Origin: an uncultured Oscillospiraceae bacterium
GTDB taxonomy: Bacteria; Bacillota; Clostridia; Oscillospirales; Oscillospiraceae
Assembly: GCA_947626085.1 (NCBI GenBank)
Contig: CANQQU010000008.1
Span: 1 to 48,338 of the forward strand
Reading direction: 5' to 3'
Length of the DNA stretch: 48,338 bases
Numbering within the stretch: the first letter of the stretch is position 1; each line of letters opens with the position of its first letter. The notes beneath the pieces are model-generated. The model had not been told where the DNA came from and did not search any database. It saw only the letters and a program-made list of their open reading frames with translations. The translations under genes and the position numbers were made by a program. Shown here one piece after another: positions 33,786 through 41,516 of this stretch.

Positions 33786-33791
33786 TTAGAT

Positions 33792-33820
33792 ATTATATTA
33801 TGCGAAAGCGCATTTGTCAA
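33792..33820 (-). promoter_or_regulatory. Consensus promoter of the polysaccharide operon with a palindrome in the spacer
   Basis: Minus-strand TTGACA (33820-33815), 17 bases, TATAAT (33797-33792): a perfect sigma-A match. The spacer contains ATGCG-AAAG-CGCAT (33800-33813), a perfect 5-bp inverted repeat well placed for a repressor. No regulator gene adjoins. The remaining bases up to 34017 hold no gene or clear signal. Confidence 0.82.
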
Positions 33821-34017
33821 TGAACGGGCGACAACACCTGCCCCAATTTTCAAAGAAAAATAGTGGTTTTGAAGGGGCGTACGCCCATATATTGTGTTTT
33901 GGACCGGCGCGATCTGTCAACATCTCGAAAAGAAGAATCATAAAGCCAAAATGCCCGGTGTTTTTCAAGAAAGGAATCCTACGCGCTCAAAGAAAAGGGC
34001 TGGCTTTGGTCCCAGGG

Positions 34018-34046
34018 TTGCATTTTTCACCCGCTTTTGCTAAAAT
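34018..34046 (+). promoter_or_regulatory. Promoter of sbcDC
   Basis: TTGCAT (34018-34023), 17 bases, TAAAAT (34041-34046), giving a leader of about 25 bases before the ATG at 34078. Confidence 0.75.
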
Positions 34047-34077
34047 GGAGGTGAAAAACAGAAAGAAGGGCGCCGCC

Positions 34078-35217
34078 ATGAGACTCATTCACTTATCGGA
34101 CCTGCACCTGGGGAAACGGGTAAACGAGTTCTCCATGCTGGAGGATCAGGCGTACATTCTAAAGCAGATCCTTGCGATCATCGACGCGGAAAAGCCCCAC
34201 GCCGTGCTTCTGGCCGGGGATATTTACGACAAAGCCGTTCCGCCCACGGAGGCGGTGGAGCTGTTCGACGAGTTTCTGGTGGGCCTGGCCCGGCGGAGGC
34301 TGGAGGTGTTCGTCATCAGCGGCAACCACGATTCCCCGGAGCGGATCGCCTTCGGCTCTAGGATCATGGACGCCAGCGGGATCCACCTTTCCCCCGTGTA
34401 CGGCGGCAGGGTGCTGCCCACGTCGTTAGAAGACGAGTACGGCCCGGTGGACGTCTATATGCTCCCCTTTTTGAAGCCCGCCCAGGTTCGGCGGTTTTTT
34501 GAGGGCGCAGAGCTGTCCACCTATACGGAGGCGGTGGGCCGGGCCATTCAGGGCATGGATATCGACCAAAAGCGCCGAAACGTGCTGGTGACCCACCAGT
34601 TTGTCACCGGGGCCCGGCGCTCCGAATCGGAGGAGCTGTCCGTTGGCGGGGCGGACAACGTGGACGCCGGGGTGTTCTCGGCCTTCGACTATGTGGCCCT
34701 GGGCCATCTCCATACCCCCCAGAACTGCGGAACAGGCCGGATCCGCTACTGCGGCACGCCGTTAAAATATTCCTTTTCGGAGGCCCGGGACGCCAAATCC
34801 GTCACCGTTGTGGAGCTTGGGGAAAAAGGAGACTTTTCCTGTCGGACGGTGCCTCTGACGCCCCTCCACGATCTGGTGGAGCTGAAGGGGACCTACTCCG
34901 ATTTGACCCTGAAAGCCTTTTACGAGAACACCTCCTGGCAGGAGGACTACGTCCACATCACCCTGACCGACGAGGAGGACGTCCCCGACGCCGTTGGAAA
35001 GCTGCGGACCATTTACCACCGGCTGATGAAGCTGGACTACGACAACGCCCGCACCCGGAGCCAGGGGGAACTCCAGGCCGTGGAGGCGGTGGAGGCCAAG
35101 TCCCCCCTGCAGCTCTTTTCCGATTTCTACCAGGCGCAGAACAACCAGCCCATGAGCCGGGAGCAGGCGGACTTCGTGCGGGCGCTGATGGAACGCGTAT
35201 GGGAGGGAGAGCCATGA
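34078..35217 (+). CDS. sbcD: SbcCD nuclease subunit D (Mre11-type)
   Basis: A 379-residue metallophosphoesterase nuclease. MRLIHLSDLHLGK (DxH metal motif), VLLAGDIYDKAVPP (GDxxD), FVISGNHDSPERI (GNHD), LVTHQF and VALGHLHTPQ (GHxH) are the five phosphoesterase motifs in order. A capping domain and SbcC-binding C-terminus follow. With SbcC it cleaves hairpins and protein-blocked DNA ends. An AAGGG site nine bases upstream supports 34078; the ORF open further upstream has no start signal. Its stop overlaps the sbcC start as ATGA, so the two subunits are translationally coupled. Confidence 0.96.
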   Translation: MRLIHLSDLHLGKRVNEFSMLEDQAYILKQILAIIDAEKPHAVLLAGDIYDKAVPPTEAVELFDEFLVGLARRRLEVFVISGNHDSPERIAFGSRIMDASGIHLSPVYGGRVLPTSLEDEYGPVDVYMLPFLKPAQVRRFFEGAELSTYTEAVGRAIQGMDIDQKRRNVLVTHQFVTGARRSESEELSVGGADNVDAGVFSAFDYVALGHLHTPQNCGTGRIRYCGTPLKYSFSEARDAKSVTVVELGEKGDFSCRTVPLTPLHDLVELKGTYSDLTLKAFYENTSWQEDYVHITLTDEEDVPDAVGKLRTIYHRLMKLDYDNARTRSQGELQAVEAVEAKSPLQLFSDFYQAQNNQPMSREQADFVRALMERVWEGEP

Positions 35218-37982
35218 GACCGCTGAAACTGACGATTTCCGGGTTCGGTCCCTACGCGGACCGGATCGACCTGGATTTGGAACGGCTGGGGGAGCGCGGC
35301 CTTTACCTGATCACGGGGGACACCGGCGCGGGAAAGACCACCATTTTCGACGCCATCACCTTCGCCCTCTACGGCAGAGCCAGCGGCGACAACCGGGAGC
35401 CCGCCATGCTGCGCTCCAAGTACGCCGCCCCCGGCACCCCCACCGAAGTGATCCTGACCTTTTCCTGCGGGGGCAAAATCTACACCCTCCGGCGGAGCCC
35501 GGAATACAGCCGCCCCAAAGCCCGGGGGGAGGGCGTGACCGTTCAAAAGGCCGAGGCGGAGCTGCGATACCCCGACGGGCGGGTGATCACCCGGCAAAAG
35601 GACGTGGATCAGGCCATCCGGGAGGAGATTTTGGGCATCGGCCGGGAGCAATTTTTGCAGATCGCCATGATCGCCCAGGGGGATTTTTGGAAGCTGCTCC
35701 TTGCCTCCACGGAGGAACGGAAGGCGATCTTCCGCAGAATTTTCAAGACGGAGCGGTATCAAAAGCTCCAAGACCTGCTCCGGGAGGAGGCCCGGACCCT
35801 GGGCGGCCAGTGCGCCCAGCTTCGCGGCAGCCTCCGGCAGTTTTTGGAGAGCGTTCAGGTGGAGGACGGGGGCCCCTTTTCCCTGGACCTGGAAAAGGGC
35901 AGGAAGGGGGCGCTCCCCATAGAGGACACGGCCCGGCTCCTGGAGGACTGCATTCAGCGGGAGGAGGCGCGGAAGGCCGGCCTGACCGGGAAAATTCAGG
36001 AGATCGACGGGCAGCTGGCCCAGGTCAACGGGAATCTGGGGAAGCTGGAGGCCCAGACCAAAGCAAAGTTGGATCGGGAGAACGCGGAGCGGGAGTGGCT
36101 AAAGGAGCGGGAGCGCCACCGGAGCTGGAAGGCCGCCTGGGAGGCGGAGCAGGCGAAAGCCCCCGAATTGGAGCGCCTCGGGTCGGAAAAGGCCCGGCTG
36201 GAGGCGGAGCTTCCCCGGTATCTTGCCCTGGAAGCCCTCTCCCAGGAGATCCAGCAAAAGCAGAGCGCCCTGGAAGCCCAAAACAAAAAGCTGACCGAGA
36301 CGGAGGCAACCTGCGCCCAGGCGGAGCAGGCCCTTCTGCGGGCGAAGGAGGCGCTTTCCGCCCTCTCCGGGGCGGAGCTGGAATTGGAAAAGCTCCGCTC
36401 TCAAAAGGAAAAGGCGGAAGATAAGCAGGGGCGGCTGGACGCCCTGGCCGCATTGCTTACCAATTACGCTTCGGATGCCCAGCAGCTCCGGCAGAAACAG
36501 GCGGACTATGTGGCGGCATGCCGCGTCGCCTCGGAAAAGGAGGCGCTGTTCCGGGAAAAGCGTCAGGCCTTTCTGGACGAGCAGGCCGGGATCATCGCCA
36601 GGACCCTGGAGGACGGGAAACCCTGCCCCGTCTGCGGTGCCCTGGATCACCCCCATCCGGCCCGCAAATCTGAAAACGCCCCCACGGAGACGGAGCTGAA
36701 GAAGCTGGAAAAGGACGCCAACGCCGCCCAGCAGACCGCTCAGGAAAAAAGCCGGGCCTGCTCCGGGGCAAAGGCCAGTCTGGAAACCTTCCGCCAAGGG
36801 CTGGGCGAACGGATCCAGGCTCTCTGGCCCGGCGCTTCTCTCCAGGACGCGCCGGAGCGGCTGGACTGGGAGCGGGCACAGACCGCCCAGGCCCTGGGGC
36901 ATTTGGAAAAGACCATTTCCCTGGCGGAGGGGCGGCAGGCCCGGAAAGCGGCTCTCGAGAAGGAGATCCCTCAAAAGGAAGGGGCACTTGCCGGCCTAAA
37001 AGCGGATTTGGAAAAGCTTCGGGAGCAAAATGCGGCGGCGTCGGCGGATATCGCCGCGAAAAAGAGTCAATTTGACAAGGAGCGGCAGCGTCTACGGTTT
37101 GAAAGCCGCCGCCAGGCGGAGGAACAGCTCCGGCATTTGGAGTGCCAATACAGGCAAGGCAAAGACGCCCAGCTCCGAGCCCAGACCGCTTTCCACAACT
37201 CTGAAACGGCGCTGGCCACCCTGGAAGCCAAAAAAGCGACCCTGAACCGGCAGCTCTCCGTCACCTTGGATTTGGATGAAGGGGCGGAAAATCAAAAAAG
37301 GAACGCCCTCCTGGCCCAGCGGGCAGGGGCGGAGGAGGCCTGGGCGGGCATCGACCGGCGGCTGGCCGTCAACCGGCCCGCCCTGAAAAACATCCGGGAA
37401 AAGTCCGGCGATTTGGCGGCGCTGGAAAAGCGCCTGACCTGGCTGGAGGCCCTGAGCAAAACCGCCAACGGCGCCATCCCCGGGAAGGGGAAAATCACCC
37501 TGGAGGCCTACATCCAGACCACCTATTTCGACCGGATCCTCCGTCGGGCCAATCTTCGGCTGATGGTCATGTCGGAGGGCCAATACGAGCTCCGGCGGCA
37601 GCGGGAGGCAGATAACTACCGGAGCCAAAGCGGCCTGGAGCTGGACGTGATCGACCACGCCAACGGCACGGAGCGCAGCGTCAAGACCCTCTCCGGCGGC
37701 GAGTCCTTCCTGGCGTCCCTGGCCCTGGCCCTGGGCCTCTCCGACGAAATTCAGTCCGCCGCCGGCGGCGTCAGGCTGGACGCCATGTTTGTGGACGAGG
37801 GCTTTGGCTCCCTGGACGACGGCGCCCGGGACCAGGCCATGAAGGCTCTTTCCGACCTGACAAGCGGCAATCGGCTGGTGGGGATCATCTCCCATGTGGC
37901 CGATTTGAAGGACCGGATCGACCGGAAAATCGTCGTCACCAAGGGAAGAAGCGGCGGCAGCCAGGCCGTGATCGAGGTCTGA
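35214..37982 (+). CDS. sbcC: SbcCD nuclease subunit C (Rad50-type ATPase)
   Basis: A 922-residue SMC-like ATPase. Walker A is GDTGAGKTTIFDAI near residue 37. Two long coiled-coil arms (about 180-470 and 490-750) flank the zinc-hook CPVC at 471-474. The signature motif LSGGESFLASLALALGLSDEI and Walker B FVDEGFGSLDD are near the C-terminus. The hook lies at the middle, so the arms are of equal length and the protein appears intact. ATP binding controls access of DNA to the SbcD nuclease. ATG at 35214 with GGGAGGG. Confidence 0.96.
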   Translation: MRPLKLTISGFGPYADRIDLDLERLGERGLYLITGDTGAGKTTIFDAITFALYGRASGDNREPAMLRSKYAAPGTPTEVILTFSCGGKIYTLRRSPEYSRPKARGEGVTVQKAEAELRYPDGRVITRQKDVDQAIREEILGIGREQFLQIAMIAQGDFWKLLLASTEERKAIFRRIFKTERYQKLQDLLREEARTLGGQCAQLRGSLRQFLESVQVEDGGPFSLDLEKGRKGALPIEDTARLLEDCIQREEARKAGLTGKIQEIDGQLAQVNGNLGKLEAQTKAKLDRENAEREWLKERERHRSWKAAWEAEQAKAPELERLGSEKARLEAELPRYLALEALSQEIQQKQSALEAQNKKLTETEATCAQAEQALLRAKEALSALSGAELELEKLRSQKEKAEDKQGRLDALAALLTNYASDAQQLRQKQADYVAACRVASEKEALFREKRQAFLDEQAGIIARTLEDGKPCPVCGALDHPHPARKSENAPTETELKKLEKDANAAQQTAQEKSRACSGAKASLETFRQGLGERIQALWPGASLQDAPERLDWERAQTAQALGHLEKTISLAEGRQARKAALEKEIPQKEGALAGLKADLEKLREQNAAASADIAAKKSQFDKERQRLRFESRRQAEEQLRHLECQYRQGKDAQLRAQTAFHNSETALATLEAKKATLNRQLSVTLDLDEGAENQKRNALLAQRAGAEEAWAGIDRRLAVNRPALKNIREKSGDLAALEKRLTWLEALSKTANGAIPGKGKITLEAYIQTTYFDRILRRANLRLMVMSEGQYELRRQREADNYRSQSGLELDVIDHANGTERSVKTLSGGESFLASLALALGLSDEIQSAAGGVRLDAMFVDEGFGSLDDGARDQAMKALSDLTSGNRLVGIISHVADLKDRIDRKIVVTKGRSGGSQAVIEV

Positions 37983-38033
37983 GGGGCCAAAAGTCGGTCA
38001 GACGCCCCAGCGCTCTGAAATCTTATGGGAAAA

Positions 38034-38065
38034 GGGCCCCGCCGTCAGGCGGGGTCCCGTTTTTT
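38034..38065 (+). terminator. Terminator of sbcDC
   Basis: GGGCCCCGCC (38034-38043) pairs with GGCGGGGTCCC (38048-38058) with one bulged base, followed by GTTTTTT. It overlaps the 3' end of the convergent UvrA-like gene; on the other strand CTTTTCCC follows, so it may serve both. Confidence 0.82.
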
Positions 38066-40570
38066 GGGATTTTTCAGGTACTGGCCCGTCAGGCTCTGGC
38101 TGTTTTCCCGAATCTGGTCGGGGGTGCCCCGGGCCACGATCCGCCCGCCGAGAACGCCGCCGCCTGGGCCCATGTCCAGGATATAGTCGGCGTTTTGGAT
38201 CACATCCTGGTCGTGCTCAATGACGACGACCGTGGCCCCGTTCTCAATGAGCCGCCGGAACACCTTCAGCAGCACCTCCACGTCCAGGGGATGCAGCCCA
38301 ATGGTGGGCTCGTCAAAGACGAACACCGTGTCCGACTGGCCCTTCCCCATCTCGCTGGCCAGCTTCAGCCGCTGGGCCTCGCCGCCGGAGAGGCTGGGGG
38401 TCTCCTCCCCCAGGGTCAGATAGCCCAGGCCCAGATCGTGGAGCACCCGGAGCCGCCGCTCCACCAGCGGCAGATCCGCGCAGGAGGCAAGGGCCTGGTC
38501 GATGCTCATGTCCATCAGCTCCGGCAGGGTGTAGGCCGTCCCGCCGTGCTTGGGGACCCGCCGGACCAGGCTGGCGTCCTTGGAGTAGCGGGAGCCGCCG
38601 CAGTCCGGGCAGGGAATGTCCACATCCGGCAAAAACTGTACGTCCAGGCTGATGGTGCCGGTGCCGTCGCAGGTGGGGCAGCGCAGCCGGCCGGTATTGT
38701 AGGAGAAATCCCCCTCCTTATATTTCCGCGCCCGGGCGTCGGGGGTCCGGGCATAGACCTTCCGCAGCTCGTCATGCACATCGGCGTAGGTCGCCACCGT
38801 GGAGCGGACGTTGATTCCGATGGGGGCCGAGTCGATCAGCTTGACCTGGCCGATGCCCTCGGCGGAGAGGGCCTTCACATGCCCGGGCAGGGGCGTGCCC
38901 TTGATCTGCGCCTCCAGGGCCGGGACCAGGCTCTCCAGGACCATGGTGGTCTTGCCGGAGCCGGACACCCCCGTGACCACGGTGAGCCGCCCCTTGGGAA
39001 AATCCGCCTCCAGGGGCCGCACCGTATGGATTTCGGAGGTGGACAGGTGAATCCTGCCCAGGGCGAACAGCTCCTCAGGCGGGATGGCCCCACTCAGCGC
39101 CACCGCCGCCTCCCCGGTGAGAAAGGGCCCAATTCGGGAGGCGGGGTCCCGCTGGACCTCTTCCACCGGCCCCTGGGCGATCACCGTTCCGCCCCCCGCC
39201 CCGGCCTCGGGGCCCATCTCGATGAGCCAGTCCGCCTGGGCCAGGACGTTGGTATCGTGGTCCACCAGCACCACGGTGTTGCCGTCGGCGATCAGATCCC
39301 GCATGACCCCCGTCAGGCCCGCCATGTTGGCGGGGTGCAGGCCGATGGAGGGCTCGTCCAGAACATACAGCACCCCCGTGGTGCGGTTCCGCACCGCCCG
39401 GGCCAGCTGCATCCGCTGCCGCTCCCCCGTGGAGAGGGTAGAGGCCGCCCGGTCCAGGGTCAGATAGTCCAGCCCCAGGTCCATCAGCCGCCGGGCCGCC
39501 CCCTGGAATGCCTCGCAAATACTCTTGGCCATGGGCCTCATGGGCGCCGGCAGGGATTCCGGCACCCCGTCCACCCACTTCACCAGATCCGCCAGGGTCA
39601 TTTGGCAGACCTGGGCCAGAGAAAGGCCCCGGAGCCGGGGCGCCCGGGCGGCGTCGCTCAGCCGGGTGCCGCCGCAGTCCGGGCACACGTCCTGGCGGAG
39701 GAATTTTTCCACCCGCTTCATGCCCTTCTCGTCCTTGACCTTCGCCAGGGCGTTCTCCACCGTGTAGGTGGCGTTGAAATAGGTGAAGTCCATGTCCCCC
39801 GCCGCGCCGCTGGTCTTATTTTGATAGATGATGTTTTTCTTCACCGCCGGGCCGTGGAAGACGATGTCCCGCTCCTTTTCCGTCAAATCTCGGAAGGGCA
39901 CGTCCGTCCGCACCCCCATAGCCCGGGCAATGTCCTTCATCAGCGACCACATCAGGGTCTGCCAAGGGACCACCGCCCCCTGATCGATGGACAGCGACTC
40001 GTCCGGCACCAGGGTGGACTCGTCCACCATCCGAACGATGCCCGTGCCGTCGCAGCGCTTGCAGGCGCCCTGGCTGTTGAAGGCCAGCTCCTCCGCCCCC
40101 GGGGCGAAGAACTGCGCCCCGCACACCGGGCAGGTCAGCGGAAGGCCCGCCGCCACGTTGAGGGAGGGCTCCAAATAGTGGCCGTTGGGGCAGCGGTGGG
40201 AGGCCAGCCGGGAAAACATCAGCCGCAGGCTGTTGAGCAGCTCCGTGCCGGTCCCGAAGGTGTTGCGAATCCCCGGGACCCCGGGGCGCTGCCGGAGGGC
40301 CAGGGCGGCGGGGACGTAGCGCACCTCGTCCACCTGGGCCTTCTCCGCCTGGGTCATCCGCCGCCGGGTATAGGTGGACAGAGATTCTAAGTACCGCCGG
40401 GACCCCTCCGCGTACAAAATGCCCAGGGCCAGGGAGGACTTGCCCGAGCCGGACACCCCGGCGATGCCCACGATCTTGTGCAGGGGCACGTCCACGTCGA
40501 TATTCTTGAGATTATGGACTCTGCCGCCCCGGATCTCGATTCCCTCGGGGGGCGCCTGCCGTTCGCTCAT
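38045..40570 (-). CDS. UvrA-like ABC ATPase lacking the UvrB-binding domain (class II UvrA)
   Basis: An 841-residue tandem ABC ATPase. First half: Walker A AGVSGSGKSSLALG, a zinc module starting CPVCGAQFF and ACKRCDGTG, signature LSTGERQRMQLARAV (Thr in place of the usual Gly), Walker B VLYVLDEPSIGLHP. Second half: VTGVSGSGKTTMV, zinc module CPTCDGTG and CPDCGGSRY, LSGGEAQRLKLAS, VFVFDEPTIGLHP. The roughly 150-residue UvrB-binding insertion of canonical UvrA after the first Walker A region is missing. Such paralogues are linked to antibiotic self-protection or accessory repair, and cannot recruit UvrB in the standard way. ATG at 40570; a 99-codon upstream extension lies over another gene and is rejected. 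Confidence 0.92.
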   Translation of the reverse strand: MSERQAPPEGIEIRGGRVHNLKNIDVDVPLHKIVGIAGVSGSGKSSLALGILYAEGSRRYLESLSTYTRRRMTQAEKAQVDEVRYVPAALALRQRPGVPGIRNTFGTGTELLNSLRLMFSRLASHRCPNGHYLEPSLNVAAGLPLTCPVCGAQFFAPGAEELAFNSQGACKRCDGTGIVRMVDESTLVPDESLSIDQGAVVPWQTLMWSLMKDIARAMGVRTDVPFRDLTEKERDIVFHGPAVKKNIIYQNKTSGAAGDMDFTYFNATYTVENALAKVKDEKGMKRVEKFLRQDVCPDCGGTRLSDAARAPRLRGLSLAQVCQMTLADLVKWVDGVPESLPAPMRPMAKSICEAFQGAARRLMDLGLDYLTLDRAASTLSTGERQRMQLARAVRNRTTGVLYVLDEPSIGLHPANMAGLTGVMRDLIADGNTVVLVDHDTNVLAQADWLIEMGPEAGAGGGTVIAQGPVEEVQRDPASRIGPFLTGEAAVALSGAIPPEELFALGRIHLSTSEIHTVRPLEADFPKGRLTVVTGVSGSGKTTMVLESLVPALEAQIKGTPLPGHVKALSAEGIGQVKLIDSAPIGINVRSTVATYADVHDELRKVYARTPDARARKYKEGDFSYNTGRLRCPTCDGTGTISLDVQFLPDVDIPCPDCGGSRYSKDASLVRRVPKHGGTAYTLPELMDMSIDQALASCADLPLVERRLRVLHDLGLGYLTLGEETPSLSGGEAQRLKLASEMGKGQSDTVFVFDEPTIGLHPLDVEVLLKVFRRLIENGATVVVIEHDQDVIQNADYILDMGPGGGVLGGRIVARGTPDQIRENSQSLTGQYLKNPKKRDPA

Positions 40571-40609
40571 TTTTCGTCCCGTCCTTAAATAGGTGATCTT
40601 TTCCCATTC

Positions 40610-40638
40610 ATTATGCCAAGTTCTCAGATATTTGTCAA
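40610..40638 (-). promoter_or_regulatory. Promoter of the UvrA-like gene
   Basis: Minus-strand TTGACA (40638-40633), 17 bases, CATAAT (40615-40610), about 40 bases before the start codon. Confidence 0.75.
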
Positions 40639-40642
40639 GAGT

Positions 40643-40672
40643 CCGCCCGGAACGGTATGGCGTTCCGGGCGG
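40643..40672 (-). terminator. Hairpin after the PrsW-type gene
   Basis: CCGCCCGGAACG and CGTTCCGGGCGG form a perfect 12-bp stem with a six-base loop, 20 bases after the stop at 40693. On the minus strand the tail is only ACTCTTG, a poor U-tract; on the plus strand it is TTGAATATTTTTTG. It separates the two genes either as a terminator or as a transcript-end stabiliser. Confidence 0.62.
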
Positions 40673-40692
40673 TTGAATATTTTTTGCTGCCG

Positions 40693-41427
40693 TCAGATCG
40701 GCTGATCCGTCTGGGCCTGCCGCTTGATCAGGCGGAACACCACAATATACATCACAATGACAAACACCGTGAAAATTACGGTGGACAGAGTGGTGCCGGT
40801 CATGCAGCAGGAATCGTAAATTCCGTGGAGCAGCACGGCGGCCAGGTAGCCCCAAATCAGGCTGCACCGACTGCCAAAGGGATCCCCCTGGCGGGAAAGC
40901 AGCTTGGCCCGGCCGTAGAACACCCCCATGAACACGGCGAATCCCATGTGGCCGGGAATGGCCAGCACGGCCCTGGGCAGGGCCACGGACAATCCGTAGT
41001 TAAACACATACTTCACATTTTCAAAGGCGGCGAAGCCCAGGGACACAAAGACGGCGTAGACAATGCCGTCGAACCGGAAATTGAAGTTGGGGTCCCGCCA
41101 GGTGCGGCGGTAGAGGAAGAAGAATTTGGTCCCCTCCTCCACAACGGCCACGGTCAGAAACGCCAGGTAGTAGATATAGTTGGGATCGTCGGCGGCGACG
41201 TTGTAATCCAAGATCATCTGCCCGATCTGCTCCAGGACGATGGCCGCCAGGGCCGCCAGCACGCCGTTAATTACCAGGCTCAGCAGCAGCCTGGGCGGCT
41301 CCTTCTCCATCAGGTCCTGGCGGTAGACATAACGCATCAGAAAATACGCCGGCAGGACCGAGGCCAGAAAATAAATGGCGGTCTGGTAAAACATCGGCAG
41401 GGCAAAGTACGGGAAAAAGAAAAACAT
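40693..41427 (-). CDS. PrsW-family intramembrane metalloprotease
   Basis: A 244-residue membrane protein with seven or eight helices. Family motifs are RQDLMEKEPPRLL after the first helices, VVEEGTKFFFLY (the EExxK/H motif), FVSLGFAAFENVKYVF (FxxxE), IPGHMGFAVFMGVFYG with the conserved His, and LLHGIYD near the end. PrsW proteins perform site-1 cleavage of membrane-bound anti-sigma factors in Bacilli; in Clostridia the substrate is mostly unknown and no anti-sigma gene is in the window. AGGGAGGGAG supports the ATG at 41427. Monocistronic. Confidence 0.92.
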   Translation of the reverse strand: MFFFFPYFALPMFYQTAIYFLASVLPAYFLMRYVYRQDLMEKEPPRLLLSLVINGVLAALAAIVLEQIGQMILDYNVAADDPNYIYYLAFLTVAVVEEGTKFFFLYRRTWRDPNFNFRFDGIVYAVFVSLGFAAFENVKYVFNYGLSVALPRAVLAIPGHMGFAVFMGVFYGRAKLLSRQGDPFGSRCSLIWGYLAAVLLHGIYDSCCMTGTTLSTVIFTVFVIVMYIVVFRLIKRQAQTDQPI

Positions 41428-41456
41428 GGCGCTCCCTCCCTTTTATTTCTGGGTCC

Positions 41457-41485
41457 ATCATACCACAGACCGGGGAGAAATACAA
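41457..41485 (-). promoter_or_regulatory. Promoter of the PrsW-type gene
   Basis: Minus-strand TTGTAT (41485-41480), 17 bases, TATGAT (41462-41457), 30 bases before the start codon. No clear terminator separates it from the permease gene ending at 41517. Confidence 0.7.
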
Positions 41486-41516
41486 GAGCGGATCTTTTCC
41501 CGGAGCTTCCGGCCCT

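Noticed and set aside
33814-34077. An 88-codon upstream extension of SbcD
   Set aside because: It crosses the sbcDC promoter, has no ribosome site, and the conserved MRLIHLSDLHLGK start is at 34078.
38195-40390. A 731-codon plus-strand ORF opposite the UvrA-like gene, and similar long antisense ORFs (for example 5388-7295, 1540-2991, 7226-8482, 14709-15893)
   Set aside because: They are low-complexity Gly/Pro/Arg/His-rich readings produced by high GC at third codon positions, lack ribosome sites, and lie entirely over genes with clear family motifs.
40571-40867. A 99-codon N-terminal extension of the UvrA-like protein
   Set aside because: It runs over the promoter, the hairpin and the 3' end of the PrsW-type gene; the family start with a ribosome site is at 40570.
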